From contig CBJMMB010000001.1 of NCBI GenBank assembly GCA_966430775.1, forward strand, positions 41,093-105,092: a stretch of 64,000 bases of DNA, in the 5' to 3' direction. The DNA comes from Dyella_B sp966430775 (GTDB taxonomy: Bacteria > Pseudomonadota > Gammaproteobacteria > Xanthomonadales > Rhodanobacteraceae). Shown piece after piece: positions 7,491 to 16,440 of the stretch. Numbering within the stretch: the stretch's first letter is position 1; each line of letters starts with the position of its first letter. The notes beneath the pieces were generated by a model. That model was given only the letters and a program-made list of their open reading frames with translations. It was not told the origin of the DNA and made no database searches. A program made the position numbers and the translations under genes.

Positions 7491-7973
7491 CTATTTCTCC
7501 GGTTGCGCGCTGGACGCATTTTTGCTGCCACGCGGGGTAACTGGCAGGCACTGCTTATCCAAGAGAACACTCTTGCCGCCCATAACGATCTTCCCTTTCT
7601 TGAACACGGCTTTCGCAGAAAAATCGTCGCTGCGCCAAATCGCCTTGCAAGTCTTCACGTCCAAGGCATAGATCCGCTTGTTGCTGCCCGAATAGGTAGA
7701 AACGTACAGCACACCGCCTCCGAGCATCACCGGCTGTTCGATGATCGACACTTCATCACTCACCGAGCACGTCGGAGCACTGCCTACGGTTATCTGCAGC
7801 GGACCCTGCCAAGCAGTAGGATGCTGGGCGTCATCCGCCTCTCCGAAATTCATCGTTACATCACCTACTTTTCCGGCGCTCTGCACGATTTTCACAGATA
7901 CAACATCACATGCCTGCGCGAGCATCGAAAGGGACAGCAATCCCGCCGCCAACGCCACTTGGGTCAGACGCAT
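7491..7973 (-). CDS. tai1: Tai1-type immunity protein for the Tae1 amidase
   Basis: 160 residues with a signal peptide (VALAAGLLSLSMLAQACD), hence periplasmic. The mature protein is beta-rich; the segment around LGGGVLYVSTYSGSNKR followed by YALDVKTCKAIWRS resembles the corresponding part of Tsi1, the immunity protein of P. aeruginosa Tse1, including its cysteine in DxxTCK. The start codon shares one base with the stop of the amidase gene (TGATG), with GGAGG just upstream, so the two are translationally coupled. Tai1 proteins bind the active-site cleft of Tae1. The call rests on position, export and a modest sequence likeness recalled from memory. Confidence 0.68.
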   Translation of the reverse strand: MRLTQVALAAGLLSLSMLAQACDVVSVKIVQSAGKVGDVTMNFGEADDAQHPTAWQGPLQITVGSAPTCSVSDEVSIIEQPVMLGGGVLYVSTYSGSNKRIYALDVKTCKAIWRSDDFSAKAVFKKGKIVMGGKSVLLDKQCLPVTPRGSKNASSAQPEK

Positions 7974-8389
7974 CACTGGCCTCCTGGAATACGCGTGGCG
8001 AAATACTCTACCTGCGGCAAATCCGTGTGGTTCCAGGACCAGTTGATAGCCGTGTCCTGCCGCCCGGTGCCACCGTAGCGCCCCCAATAACCGATCGGAT
8101 AAGCGCTGTTCTTCGTACTGGGAACGATGATCGCGACATGCCCATGCCCGGACGCTTTCAGCCCAGCAACAACGAAATAGCCGTCATTCGCATATTTCTG
8201 CGCCTGGCTGCCGCTGTGTCCGAGTTTTACCCAACCGCTACCGTCCGCACTCATCGCATCGACCATCTGGTTGGCAGTCCCCTCCAGGGAAACGCCCAAC
8301 TCGTCAGCCACAGCATGAGCGAATCCACTGCAATCATGCTTCCAACGTTCCCAATGTTTCTTGCTTGCTGCTGTTACGTCTGCCGGCAT
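7973..8389 (-). CDS. tae1: Tae1-family (Tse1-like) peptidoglycan amidase, T6SS effector
   Basis: 138 residues. The pattern follows Tse1 of P. aeruginosa: KHDCSGF with catalytic Cys20, AVADELGV, NQMVDAM, FFVVAGLK-like YFVVAGLK near residue 71, and GHVAIIV with catalytic His84, then a GYWG segment and a closing VEYFATRIP. This is an NlpC/P60-type cysteine peptidase; Tae1 enzymes cut between D-Glu and mDAP in the peptide stem. The start is the ATG before PADVTAASK, chosen because AAGGAAGGAG lies just before it; this gives a length close to Tse1 (about 154). No signal peptide, as expected for a T6SS cargo, probably one carried by Hcp. It is followed immediately by its immunity gene. Confidence 0.85.
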   Translation of the reverse strand: MPADVTAASKKHWERWKHDCSGFAHAVADELGVSLEGTANQMVDAMSADGSGWVKLGHSGSQAQKYANDGYFVVAGLKASGHGHVAIIVPSTKNSAYPIGYWGRYGGTGRQDTAINWSWNHTDLPQVEYFATRIPGGQ

Positions 8390-8466
8390 CCTGACCACTC
8401 CTTCCTTTAATTCAAAAATGACGCTCTCAATCACTAAACGCCTGACTCCGTCAGGTGCCGGCGTAG

Positions 8467-9060
8467 TCAGCAATTGGCCAGATAGTGCGCAAAATTGTCC
8501 GCGTTATCGAGTGCTTGATTCGGGCTGCGTGCAGCCAGCATCCGGCAAGCCACCGGGTCGTAACAATGGTCATTCGTGGCCAACACCTTGTGCGTCATCT
8601 CGTGATAGATGGTGGCTGCCTTCATGACGGGGTCAAGGGTAAAGAACACGTCGTTTAGATAAAGGCGCATACCGCTCCCAACATGCGAAATAGTGGATTT
8701 CGGCCCCGATTCCCCGTAGCGACGGTCCACAGGAAAAGCGTAGGCGACGATACCGGAGCCTTGCAGCGGCGTCTCCTGCCCAATCGGGTTGAGGTGCTTG
8801 GTGTAAACATCCGTATGTGTTACACCCAACTTACCGCCAGCCCGGTAGACGAACGTCACCGTTCTTCCGGCATCCTCGACAACGGACTTCATCATTCCGA
8901 GTTTTCGCAGCACTTGGTTACGGTCAGCCGCGCCAAACCAGGCAGCGATGGGAGCGCCGTCATCTAGCGTACGCACCGCTCTCCGCTGCATGTCCATACA
9001 TGCGGCTTCAATCTCATTTTGCTGCGCTTGCGAGAACCCCTCGTATCTACGTGCAAACAT
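8467..9060 (-). CDS. M35-type (aspzincin) metallopeptidase, probable T6SS effector
   Basis: 197 residues. The zinc site HEMTH lies at 153-157, followed by TNDHCYD at about 162-168, a variant of the GTxDxxYG motif that supplies the third zinc ligand (Asp164) in deuterolysin-type M35 enzymes. A closing DNADNFAHYL is also typical of the lysine-specific or deuterolysin-like group. No signal peptide. The start was set at the ATG before FARRYEGFS with GGAG upstream. It sits between a cysteine-ribbon protein and the Tae1 gene on the same strand. M35-like domains are known among T6SS and other contractile-system toxins; the target is unknown and no exported partner is adjacent, apart from the upstream ribbon protein. 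Confidence 0.7.
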   Translation of the reverse strand: MFARRYEGFSQAQQNEIEAACMDMQRRAVRTLDDGAPIAAWFGAADRNQVLRKLGMMKSVVEDAGRTVTFVYRAGGKLGVTHTDVYTKHLNPIGQETPLQGSGIVAYAFPVDRRYGESGPKSTISHVGSGMRLYLNDVFFTLDPVMKAATIYHEMTHKVLATNDHCYDPVACRMLAARSPNQALDNADNFAHYLANC

Positions 9061-9247
9061 GGCAATCTCCAATGTTGGATTCACATGAACCAAGAACGGG
9101 ATCGGGTTCACTCCTCAGACCTTCAAAGCATCAGCAGCCCATTTCTTGGGCACCCAGAAAAGCACTCTTACTTCGTTTTCCAAACATCTCAGAAACGATC
9201 TGGCTTATAGCATCCCATTTATCCAGGTCTTTGATTGTGCAAAGCAT

Positions 9248-10000
9248 TCATTTGGAACCACGTGCGCGAACTAGCACATCTAACAACATGCGACCAGTCG
9301 CATTTCGCGTAGCAGTACCGCGCTGTACGAATGAGCGGGAGCTGTCTGCTACATTTTGCAAGAGCACCGATAATCGCCCCCAAGCTGGCGCCTCCAATTC
9401 TTTAAGACGGTAGGTTTCATAACCTTCATGACTCTCAAGGAAAGCATCATCCTTCCCCAAGATCGCGCGACCAACTCCTGCCATATGCCCCAAGGCGCCG
9501 CGCACCTGTCCCATAGCACTACCTAGGGTTACCCCAGTGGTAGCCACGCTGCCATCTGCTGCATAAAAGTGGAGATTGTCTATCGCTTGAATCGTCTTTC
9601 CGCCATAGGCTTGGTCCTGCGCAGCCTTAACCTCTGACTTCTTTTTTGCGGTTAACGCAGAACTAGCCATGATCTGTAAGCCGTCATCATTAATCAGCCC
9701 CATATGGCGCAAGCACAATGTTTGAAGCCAACCGGCCTGTAAAGTGAAGTGCGGCGACGTTCCATCGGTGTAATGGACAGAGGTCAATGGATGAAGCGTA
9801 GAACCACTGCCATTGTCTGCATGATCACGCTCACTGATCAAACCTGTTACGTACATAGCATTGTCTCGCTTGATCGCCCCGCCATCGATATAGCTGTCAA
9901 TCAACCTGACGATCCCAATCAAACCAGGACAACGATGCGCACGCCCGTCATCCAAATAAGATTTTCCGCAATCTGGACACTTTATTAACGTGGCTGACAT
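9248..10000 (-). CDS. Hypothetical protein with N-terminal zinc ribbon
   Basis: 250 residues, family not recognised. The N-terminus has a treble-cysteine ribbon (IKCPDCGKSYLDDGRAHRC, residues 7-24). The rest is mixed alpha/beta with a glycine/alanine-rich middle (ATTGVTLGSAMGQVRGALG, near 155-173) that could be an amphipathic helix. No signal peptide. The gene follows clpV by 43 bases on the same strand and precedes the M35 peptidase by about 190 bases, so it could be its cytoplasmic immunity or adaptor protein. It shares only the cysteine-ribbon idea with the CxxC protein at 1327-1761. Confidence 0.55.
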   Translation of the reverse strand: MSATLIKCPDCGKSYLDDGRAHRCPGLIGIVRLIDSYIDGGAIKRDNAMYVTGLISERDHADNGSGSTLHPLTSVHYTDGTSPHFTLQAGWLQTLCLRHMGLINDDGLQIMASSALTAKKKSEVKAAQDQAYGGKTIQAIDNLHFYAADGSVATTGVTLGSAMGQVRGALGHMAGVGRAILGKDDAFLESHEGYETYRLKELEAPAWGRLSVLLQNVADSSRSFVQRGTATRNATGRMLLDVLVRARGSK

Positions 10001-10043
10001 GACGTTCTCCGCTCCGCCCTATGGACCAAAAATTTTCTTCCTT

Positions 10044-12779
10044 TCAAGCAAACCCGTACTCAAAATCCTGTCCCTTAACCCTCACATTCACTCCTGCCAC
10101 GATCTTCCCTTCAATCATCCGCGTCAGGAACTCGCGACTCACATCCGGCAACATGCTATTAGTCAAAATCGCATCAATCATTCGTCCACCTGACTCACTC
10201 TCGGTACAACGGCTCACCACGAGCTTCACCACCTCATCGTTGTACTCGAACGGAATCTTGTACCGTGCCTCGATACGCTTCTTGATACGCCCAAGCTGCA
10301 GCTTGACGATTTCACCCAGCATGGTTTCGCTTAACGGGTAATATGGAATCGTCACCAGTCGTCCCAGCAATGCCGGCGGGAAGATCTTCAACAACGGATC
10401 GCGCAAGGCCTTGGCCATGCCGCCGGGATCGGGCATCAGGTCAGGGTCTTTGCACAGGCTGGCGATCAGGTCGGTGCCGGCGTTGGTCGTGAGCAGGATC
10501 AGGGTGTTCTTGAAGTCGATCTGGCGGCCTTCGCCGTCTTCCATGACGCCCTTGTCGAAGACCTGAAAGAAGATTTCGTGCACGTCGGGGTGGGCTTTTT
10601 CGACTTCGTCGAGCAGCACCACGCTGTACGGCTTGCGGCGTACGGCTTCAGTCAACACGCCGCCTTCGCCGTAGCCGACATAGCCGGGAGGTGCACCTTT
10701 GAGCGTGGAAACGGTGTGCGCTTCCTGGAATTCGCTCATGTTGATGGTGATGAGGTTTTGTTCGCCGCCGTAGAGCGCTTCGGCCAGCGCTAGCGCAGTT
10801 TCGGTCTTGCCGACGCCGGAAGTGCCGGCGAGCATGAAGACGCCGATCGGCTTGTTGGGGTTGTCGAGGCCGGCGCGCGAGGTCTGGATGCGCTTGGCGA
10901 TCATTTCCATCGCGTGGTTCTGGCCGATCACCCGCTGGCTCATGATGCTGGCCAGGTTCATCACCGTTTCCAGTTCGCTCTTCACCATGCGGCCGACGGG
11001 AATACCGGTCCAATCCGCCACGACGGAGCCGACGGCGGTGTAGTCGACGGTCGGCAGAATCAGCGGATGTTCGCCTTGCAGTTCGGCGAGCTGCGCCTGC
11101 AGGGCGTGCAGTTCTTGCAGCATACCCGTGCGTTGCTCATCAGAAAGCTCGACCGGCGCTTCGATGACCTCTGCTTCCGCCGCAGCGGCCTTTTCCAGCT
11201 TGCTACCCGTGCCTTCCACGGGCGAGTGATCGCCGCGAAGCTTGGCGCGGATGGTGAGGATTTCTTCGACCAACGTTTTTTCGGCTTGCCAGTTGGCTTC
11301 GAGTTTTTCCAGCCGCGTCCCTTGCTCGGTGAGTTTTTCGGTGGCGACGGCTTCGCGCTCGGCCACGTTCACGCCGACGGTCTTTTCGCGAGCAATGATG
11401 GCGAGTTCGGTTTCCAAAGCCTGGATGCGTTTGCGCGTGTCGTCCACTTCCGGCGGCACGGCGTGTTGGCTGATGGCAACGCGCGCGCATGCGGTGTCGA
11501 GCAGGCTTACGGCTTTATCCGGCAGTTGGCGCGCAGGTATATAGCGATGCGACAGCTTGACCGCGGCTTCCAGCGCCTCGTCGAGAATCTGCACGCGATG
11601 ATGCTTTTCCATCACGCTGGCCACGCCGCGCATCATCAGGATGCCCTTCTCTTCGCTGGGCTCGTCCACTTGCACGGTCTGGAAGCGGCGAGTAAGCGCG
11701 GGATCCTTCTCGATGTGTTTTTTGTATTCGGCCCAGGTGGTCGCGCCGACGGTGCGCAAGTTGCCGCGCGCCAATGCAGGCTTCAGCAAATTGGCGGCGT
11801 CACCCGTACCTGCTGCGCCGCCAGCGCCGACCAGCGTATGGGCTTCGTCGATAAAGAGAATGATCGGCTTGGGTGAGGACTGCACTTCCTCGATCACCTG
11901 GCGCAGGCGGTTTTCGAACTCGCCTTTCATGCTGGCGCCGGCTTGCAGCAAACCAACGTCGAGCGTGCGCAGTTCCACCTCTTTCAACTGCGGCGGCACG
12001 TCGCCGGCGGCGATGCGCAGTGCGAAGCCTTCCACCACCGCGGTCTTGCCGACGCCGGCTTCGCCGACCAGCATCGGGTTGTTCTGGCGGCGGCGCATCA
12101 GGATGTCGACCACCTGGCGGATTTCTTCATCGCGCCCGACGATGGGATCGATCTTGCCGTCGCGCGCCTGCGCGGTCAGGTCCACGGTGAACTGGCGCAA
12201 GGCTTCCTGCTTGCCCATCTGCGCCGGCGAGATCGCACCACTGGCTTCGCCCGGTACCGCAGCGCTGCCAAGGCGAAAACCGTCGTTCGCATTTTGGCCG
12301 TCTTCCGGCGAACCGCTGACCACTTCGGCGAATCGTTCCGCCAGCGTTTCCACCTTGACCTTCTCGAATTCCTTGGAGATGTTGAGCAAGGCGTTACGCA
12401 AATGGCGCGTGCGCAATGCGCCGAAGATCAGATAACCGCTGCGCACTTGCACTTCGCCGAACATCAGCGTGGCGAAGACCCAGGCGCGCTCGACGGCTTC
12501 TTCCACATCGCCCGACAAATCGGAGATGGTGGTGGAACCGCGCGGCAGACGATCCAGCGCCTCGGTGACGTCGCGCGCCAGGTTCGAAGGATTGATGTTG
12601 AACTGCTTGACGATGCGGTGCAGGTCCGAATCCTGCAGCTGCAGGATCTGGTGGATCCAATGCACCAGTTCGACGTAAGGATTGCCGCGAAGCTTGCAGA
12701 ACACCGTGGCGCTTTCGATGCCGCGGTAGGCGAGCTTGTTGAGTTTGCCGAACAATGCGCTGCGACTGATTTCTGCCAT
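10044..12779 (-). CDS. clpV: T6SS sheath-recycling AAA+ ATPase ClpV (TssH)
   Basis: 911 residues, normal for ClpV. Order: an N-terminal Clp-N domain (1-150), AAA+ module 1 with Walker A GEAGVGKT at 239-246 and Walker B ILFIDEAHTL near 305, a coiled-coil middle region with charged repeats (about 420-540), and AAA+ module 2 with Walker A GTSGVGKTE and VVLLDEVEKAH. The RGSTTISDL segment and the start MAEISRSALFGKLN are typical of the secretion-system branch rather than of ClpB. It pulls apart contracted TssB/TssC sheaths in the cytoplasm so that subunits can be used again. It is the last core gene of the operon; AAGGAAGG precedes the ATG. A palindromic repeat separates it from tssG. Confidence 0.95.
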   Translation of the reverse strand: MAEISRSALFGKLNKLAYRGIESATVFCKLRGNPYVELVHWIHQILQLQDSDLHRIVKQFNINPSNLARDVTEALDRLPRGSTTISDLSGDVEEAVERAWVFATLMFGEVQVRSGYLIFGALRTRHLRNALLNISKEFEKVKVETLAERFAEVVSGSPEDGQNANDGFRLGSAAVPGEASGAISPAQMGKQEALRQFTVDLTAQARDGKIDPIVGRDEEIRQVVDILMRRRQNNPMLVGEAGVGKTAVVEGFALRIAAGDVPPQLKEVELRTLDVGLLQAGASMKGEFENRLRQVIEEVQSSPKPIILFIDEAHTLVGAGGAAGTGDAANLLKPALARGNLRTVGATTWAEYKKHIEKDPALTRRFQTVQVDEPSEEKGILMMRGVASVMEKHHRVQILDEALEAAVKLSHRYIPARQLPDKAVSLLDTACARVAISQHAVPPEVDDTRKRIQALETELAIIAREKTVGVNVAEREAVATEKLTEQGTRLEKLEANWQAEKTLVEEILTIRAKLRGDHSPVEGTGSKLEKAAAAEAEVIEAPVELSDEQRTGMLQELHALQAQLAELQGEHPLILPTVDYTAVGSVVADWTGIPVGRMVKSELETVMNLASIMSQRVIGQNHAMEMIAKRIQTSRAGLDNPNKPIGVFMLAGTSGVGKTETALALAEALYGGEQNLITINMSEFQEAHTVSTLKGAPPGYVGYGEGGVLTEAVRRKPYSVVLLDEVEKAHPDVHEIFFQVFDKGVMEDGEGRQIDFKNTLILLTTNAGTDLIASLCKDPDLMPDPGGMAKALRDPLLKIFPPALLGRLVTIPYYPLSETMLGEIVKLQLGRIKKRIEARYKIPFEYNDEVVKLVVSRCTESESGGRMIDAILTNSMLPDVSREFLTRMIEGKIVAGVNVRVKGQDFEYGFA

Positions 12780-12818
12780 GACGAACGATCCTTCCTTTTA
12801 ACGTTGCTAGCTTGTGAT

Positions 12819-12843
12819 GTTGGGGTTCGCACCCCAACCTACG
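12819..12843. repeat. Single GTTGGGGT hairpin inside the T6SS operon
   Basis: GTTGGGGT, a four-base loop, ACCCCAAC and then CTACG. This is a half copy of the palindrome family also seen at 23843, 26945, 45114 and 46801. It lies in the short gap between tssG and clpV and could lower clpV transcription or stabilise the upstream message. Confidence 0.7.
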
Positions 12844-12845
12844 CC

Positions 12846-13868
12846 CTACCCCACCGGCCTCAATATCACGTCATCGTTATCCGCTTCGCGCTGCGGCTTG
12901 CCCAGCCAGGTGGTCAAGCCCATGCGCCCGTTCTTGCCCAGGCTCATGGTCGGCACTTCTTCCTGCTTGAGCACCAGTTGTACATCCCACGCTTTTTCTT
13001 CGCCGACGTAGGTTTTTACCGCCGCAACCAATTGTCGCAGCGCTTCGCCGCCCGGCAGGAAGTTGCTGAACTCGGCGCGTGTCAGCGGCCCCAGCCGCAG
13101 GCGAAAACGTTGTTGCGCGCCCCATACGTGTTCGCCCAGCACGGCCGTGGTGCCGAGGCCTGCGACTTCGCGCGATTGTCCCAACCGCAAATGCGCGGTG
13201 CCCGGCAGGCGCATCCATTCGGCCATGAACTCCACCACGCGCACGGGAATGCCGAAGAAATGTTCGAGCAAATGTTTCAGGCCTTCACCGTTGCGAGCCT
13301 GCGCGAGAAGGCGGCCAGCGAAGAACTGTTTGTAGCGATCCGGCAAAGCGTCGCGCGCCTGCAGGTTGGGTGTGGACAAACCAACCAGCGCGCCCATGTA
13401 GAGACTGAAACGATCTTCGCCAGGGCGATCCAGTTGCACGGTAGGCTGCGCATCCGCCCAGCAGCGGTAGAACAGACTCAGCATGCGATGATGAAAGATG
13501 TCCGCGAACGCGATGAACGTACCGTCGCGCGCATTGAGTTTCCGGTCCAACGCGTATTCGGTCAGATGCAGCGGCAAGGGTGCATTCGGCCCGAACAAGC
13601 CGAAGAACAGCCCGTACATGCGTGGCGGCTTGCCGTCTTCCTGCTGCTCGAAACGCTCCACCGTGCGCGGCGCGAACGCCAGCGAAGGCGTCTGGCACAA
13701 GCGCACGGCATCTTCCGCCGGTTTGGCGGAATGGCCGAAACGCGGTTTGTCGGGATAGGCGCATTCGAGCCAGCGCAGCGCTTCGAAAAACTCGAAGGCT
13801 TCGGGCCGGTCGCGCAGCGCGTTCTGCAGCGCTAGAGGATCTGGCGTTTGCCGAGTCGGGCCGGCCAT
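12846..13868 (-). CDS. tssG: T6SS baseplate protein TssG
   Basis: 340 residues, the usual length for TssG (ImpH/VasB). The N-terminus (PEAFEFFEALRWLE), the FFGLFGPNAPLPLHLTEYA block near residue 105 and a LGLTTWLG close to the C-terminus are family hallmarks. With TssE, TssF and TssK it builds the baseplate wedge around the VgrG hub. The start overlaps the tssF stop by 37 bases, a typical arrangement that implies coupled translation. Confidence 0.92.
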   Translation of the reverse strand: MAGPTRQTPDPLALQNALRDRPEAFEFFEALRWLECAYPDKPRFGHSAKPAEDAVRLCQTPSLAFAPRTVERFEQQEDGKPPRMYGLFFGLFGPNAPLPLHLTEYALDRKLNARDGTFIAFADIFHHRMLSLFYRCWADAQPTVQLDRPGEDRFSLYMGALVGLSTPNLQARDALPDRYKQFFAGRLLAQARNGEGLKHLLEHFFGIPVRVVEFMAEWMRLPGTAHLRLGQSREVAGLGTTAVLGEHVWGAQQRFRLRLGPLTRAEFSNFLPGGEALRQLVAAVKTYVGEEKAWDVQLVLKQEEVPTMSLGKNGRMGLTTWLGKPQREADNDDVILRPVG

Positions 13869-15715
13869 CGTGCCACCTCGTTGCGTTCCAGGGTGCGCAA
13901 CACGGTTTCGGTGAAGGAGTTGACCGAAACGTAGCGCGCGAAGAAATGCTGCATCACCGAACCGAGCAGGAAGGCCCCCGTGCCTTCGAAAGCACCGTCA
14001 TCACAGGTCAAGGTAATTTCCAGGCCGTGCCCGAAGGCGATCGGGCCGGGGACCGGAATGCGCCGCACCACCGATTTGGAACTGACCGCCTTCACGCCTT
14101 CGATCTGGCGGCGCGCGCTGGTATCGAATTCATCGCAGTACAAGGTCAGCATTTCACGCAGCGCCGCTGCGCCTTCTTCGCCGGTATCGCCCAGCAGCGA
14201 AACGTAGTTCAGCTGCAAATGGCTGAGCAGCCGCCACGCGGTTTCGCCGTGCGCGACCGGCGCGCGCGGTTTGGTGGGGCCGGCCACACAGCGGATGGAT
14301 GAAACCGGCGCGCCGGTTTCCAGCGTGAAATCGGTGCGTGACTTGCCTACCGGCATCTGCAATGGAAGATCGCGATTGGTGCACATCAGCAGCATGCCGA
14401 CCTGCCGCAACTGCGTGGAATACGGCGCGTCGTTGGCATCCACCAGCGAGATGAACACTTCGCTGCCGACATAACTGGAGCGCGCGCCCTGCAGTTTCTG
14501 TCGTGCGGACAACAGTCGCGGCTCGCGGCGCAAGGTGTAAAACGCCGCGTTGCCGTTGTGCCAGACGCGCTCGTCGCAGCCATAGAAAGGCTGGAAGCGC
14601 TGCTCGGGTTCCTGCTTGTCGCCGAAGCCTTCCACCTGGCTGATGCTGTGGATTTCAAAATCCATCGGTCGGGTGCGGTCGGCCAGTACGTGGTATTCGG
14701 TGCGGCCTTGCTGCAGGTGGATGCGATCGGCGCGGCGCGGAAAAAGGTTGATGGCTGGCGTGCAGAACAAACGGAAATTGCTGGCATCAACCGCATTGTG
14801 CAAGCGGCTGACGCTGCGATCGAAGAACACGGTGATATCGAACTCGGTGGCTTGCGAACGCGCCAGCACCGATTTCAAGCCGGTGAATACCGTGAACAGG
14901 AACCGTTCCGGACAGGCGAAATATTCCTGCAGCAGACGATACCCGCTGAAAGAGCGATCGCTGTACGGCAGCAGCGCTTCGTCGTCGGCAAAGCCCTTGT
15001 CGCGAATCGCCGAGGCGTCGAAATGCTCGACCAGCATGCCGCTCGCACCCGGCATGCGCACCACGAAACCCTGGGCGTTGCCCAGCAACTGTTCGTACAG
15101 CCGCTTGGGCAATTCGTCGGCGCCGGCGATGAAGATCGGCAGTTCATCCATCGCCAGCATGTTGGCCTGGGCACCGGCGGTGATGATGAATTTCAGGCGC
15201 AAGCCGGCGCGCACGGTCTTGCCCGGCGGAATTGGCACGCTGGCCGCCGCGATTGCCGCGGGCGATTCGAAGTATTTGGCTTCGACCAGTTCCAGCGGCC
15301 ACAAGGTGACATCGTGCGCGGTGCGGTATTCGCACGCGGTGCGGTCGTCGTTCGCGATCAGGCTGCGCAGCGCGGTGTTGCGCGCGACCGTATAGCCCGT
15401 CGCCAGTGCGCTTTCCTTGGTGTCCGGATGCAACTGCACCACCGCCATCGATGGAATCGGCGCCAGGTAGTGCGGGTAGATCATTTCCATCAGGTGTTGC
15501 GTGAACACCGGATATTGCGCATCGAGCTTCAATTGGATGCGCGCAGCCAGGAACGCGAAACCTTCGAGCAGCCGTTCCACGTAGGGATCGGCGCATTCGA
15601 AGCCTTCCATGCCCAGGCGGCCGGCGATCTTCGGATACTCGCGCGCGAACTCCGCGCCCATCTCGCGCACGTGCTGCAACTCGCGGTTGTAGTAGCGCAG
15701 CAGTCGAGGATCCAT
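13832..15715 (-). CDS. tssF: T6SS baseplate protein TssF
   Basis: 627 residues, normal for TssF (ImpG/VasA). It opens with the conserved MDPRLLRYYNRELQHVREMG, continues with EFAREYPKIAGRLGM and DPYVERLLEGFAFLAARI, and keeps the LMEMIYPHYLAPIPSMAVVQ block near residue 80. TssF is the main wedge protein of the baseplate. The gene follows tssE with a gap of about 220 bases that holds a composite palindrome, and runs into tssG. Confidence 0.94.
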   Translation of the reverse strand: MDPRLLRYYNRELQHVREMGAEFAREYPKIAGRLGMEGFECADPYVERLLEGFAFLAARIQLKLDAQYPVFTQHLMEMIYPHYLAPIPSMAVVQLHPDTKESALATGYTVARNTALRSLIANDDRTACEYRTAHDVTLWPLELVEAKYFESPAAIAAASVPIPPGKTVRAGLRLKFIITAGAQANMLAMDELPIFIAGADELPKRLYEQLLGNAQGFVVRMPGASGMLVEHFDASAIRDKGFADDEALLPYSDRSFSGYRLLQEYFACPERFLFTVFTGLKSVLARSQATEFDITVFFDRSVSRLHNAVDASNFRLFCTPAINLFPRRADRIHLQQGRTEYHVLADRTRPMDFEIHSISQVEGFGDKQEPEQRFQPFYGCDERVWHNGNAAFYTLRREPRLLSARQKLQGARSSYVGSEVFISLVDANDAPYSTQLRQVGMLLMCTNRDLPLQMPVGKSRTDFTLETGAPVSSIRCVAGPTKPRAPVAHGETAWRLLSHLQLNYVSLLGDTGEEGAAALREMLTLYCDEFDTSARRQIEGVKAVSSKSVVRRIPVPGPIAFGHGLEITLTCDDGAFEGTGAFLLGSVMQHFFARYVSVNSFTETVLRTLERNEVARWPARLGKRQIL

Positions 15716-15753
15716 GAGTCAATGCTCCAAACTTAAGCGCAATCTCCATGTGC

Positions 15754-15875
15754 CGTCATTCCAGCGAACGCTGGCACGCGGGGAGAGCACATGGACGTGC
15801 TCGGCTCTGAGGAGCGAGGAATCCAGTGACTTTTTGGCAGTAAGGCACTGGATTCCAGCATTTGCTGGAATGACG
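15754..15875. repeat. Composite REP-like element between tssE and tssF
   Basis: The left end reads CGTCATTCCAGCGAACGCTGG and the right end the inverse CCAGCATTTGCTGGAATGACG, with about 80 bases of spacer between. It is a diverged member of the element family at 27053, 48093, 50812, 56573 and 59394. Its spacer differs from those of the other copies. Confidence 0.7.
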
Positions 15876-15933
15876 AGCATGGGAATCTCAGTTGATGGAA
15901 CACCTTTAAGATCGTGGCATGAATCCATGAGTC

Positions 15934-16437
15934 TTAGCCGAAGCTCTCCGATACATTGAACTTGCCCGTTTCCAGGTCCACTTCGGTCTTCAGATAAAGG
16001 TTCAGCGGAATCGGCTGCGCCCACATCTCCGATTCGATGTTGAAGATCAGCGATTGGCCGTCCATGCGCTTCAGATCGGTCTTGACGATCACGCGCAAGG
16101 TATTGGGCGTAAGCCGCGGCTCGAACGCCAGGATGGCGTCCTTGATCTTCCGCTGCAGCACCCTGCCGTCGACACCGGCCACCGCCGTACCGGTGAGATC
16201 GGGAATGCCGAAATTGAGCACCGAACGCGCCACGTCCGGATAATCGGCCAGCTCTTCGTCCAGCCCCAGGTTGACGCAGTTGAGCAGCCAGGAAATGTCG
16301 CGCGCCACACAATCGCGCAGGCGCGTGGCGGAAATCACGCGCTTCTCGCGGCTTTCTTCCTTTTTCGCCGGCTCGTCATCGGCCAACCGATCAAGCAACG
16401 AAGGCTGCAGGCGTTCCTGGGTGGTCAGCTCGGCCAT
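15934..16437 (-). CDS. tssE: T6SS baseplate protein TssE (gp25-like)
   Basis: 167 residues. The N-terminus LTTQERLQPSLLDRL and the block DLSWLLN-like ARDISWLLNC, followed by SVLNFGIPDLTG, are typical of TssE, which is related to phage T4 gp25. It anchors the first sheath ring to the baseplate. It starts three bases after the stop of tagJ. Confidence 0.92.
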   Translation of the reverse strand: MAELTTQERLQPSLLDRLADDEPAKKEESREKRVISATRLRDCVARDISWLLNCVNLGLDEELADYPDVARSVLNFGIPDLTGTAVAGVDGRVLQRKIKDAILAFEPRLTPNTLRVIVKTDLKRMDGQSLIFNIESEMWAQPIPLNLYLKTEVDLETGKFNVSESFG

Positions 16438-16440
16438 GGC

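Noticed and set aside
11943..13835. 630-residue open frame on the plus strand opposite clpV and tssG
   Set aside because: Long antisense frames are expected in GC-rich DNA; both opposite genes are certain, and this frame is His/Gln/Arg-rich with no domain.
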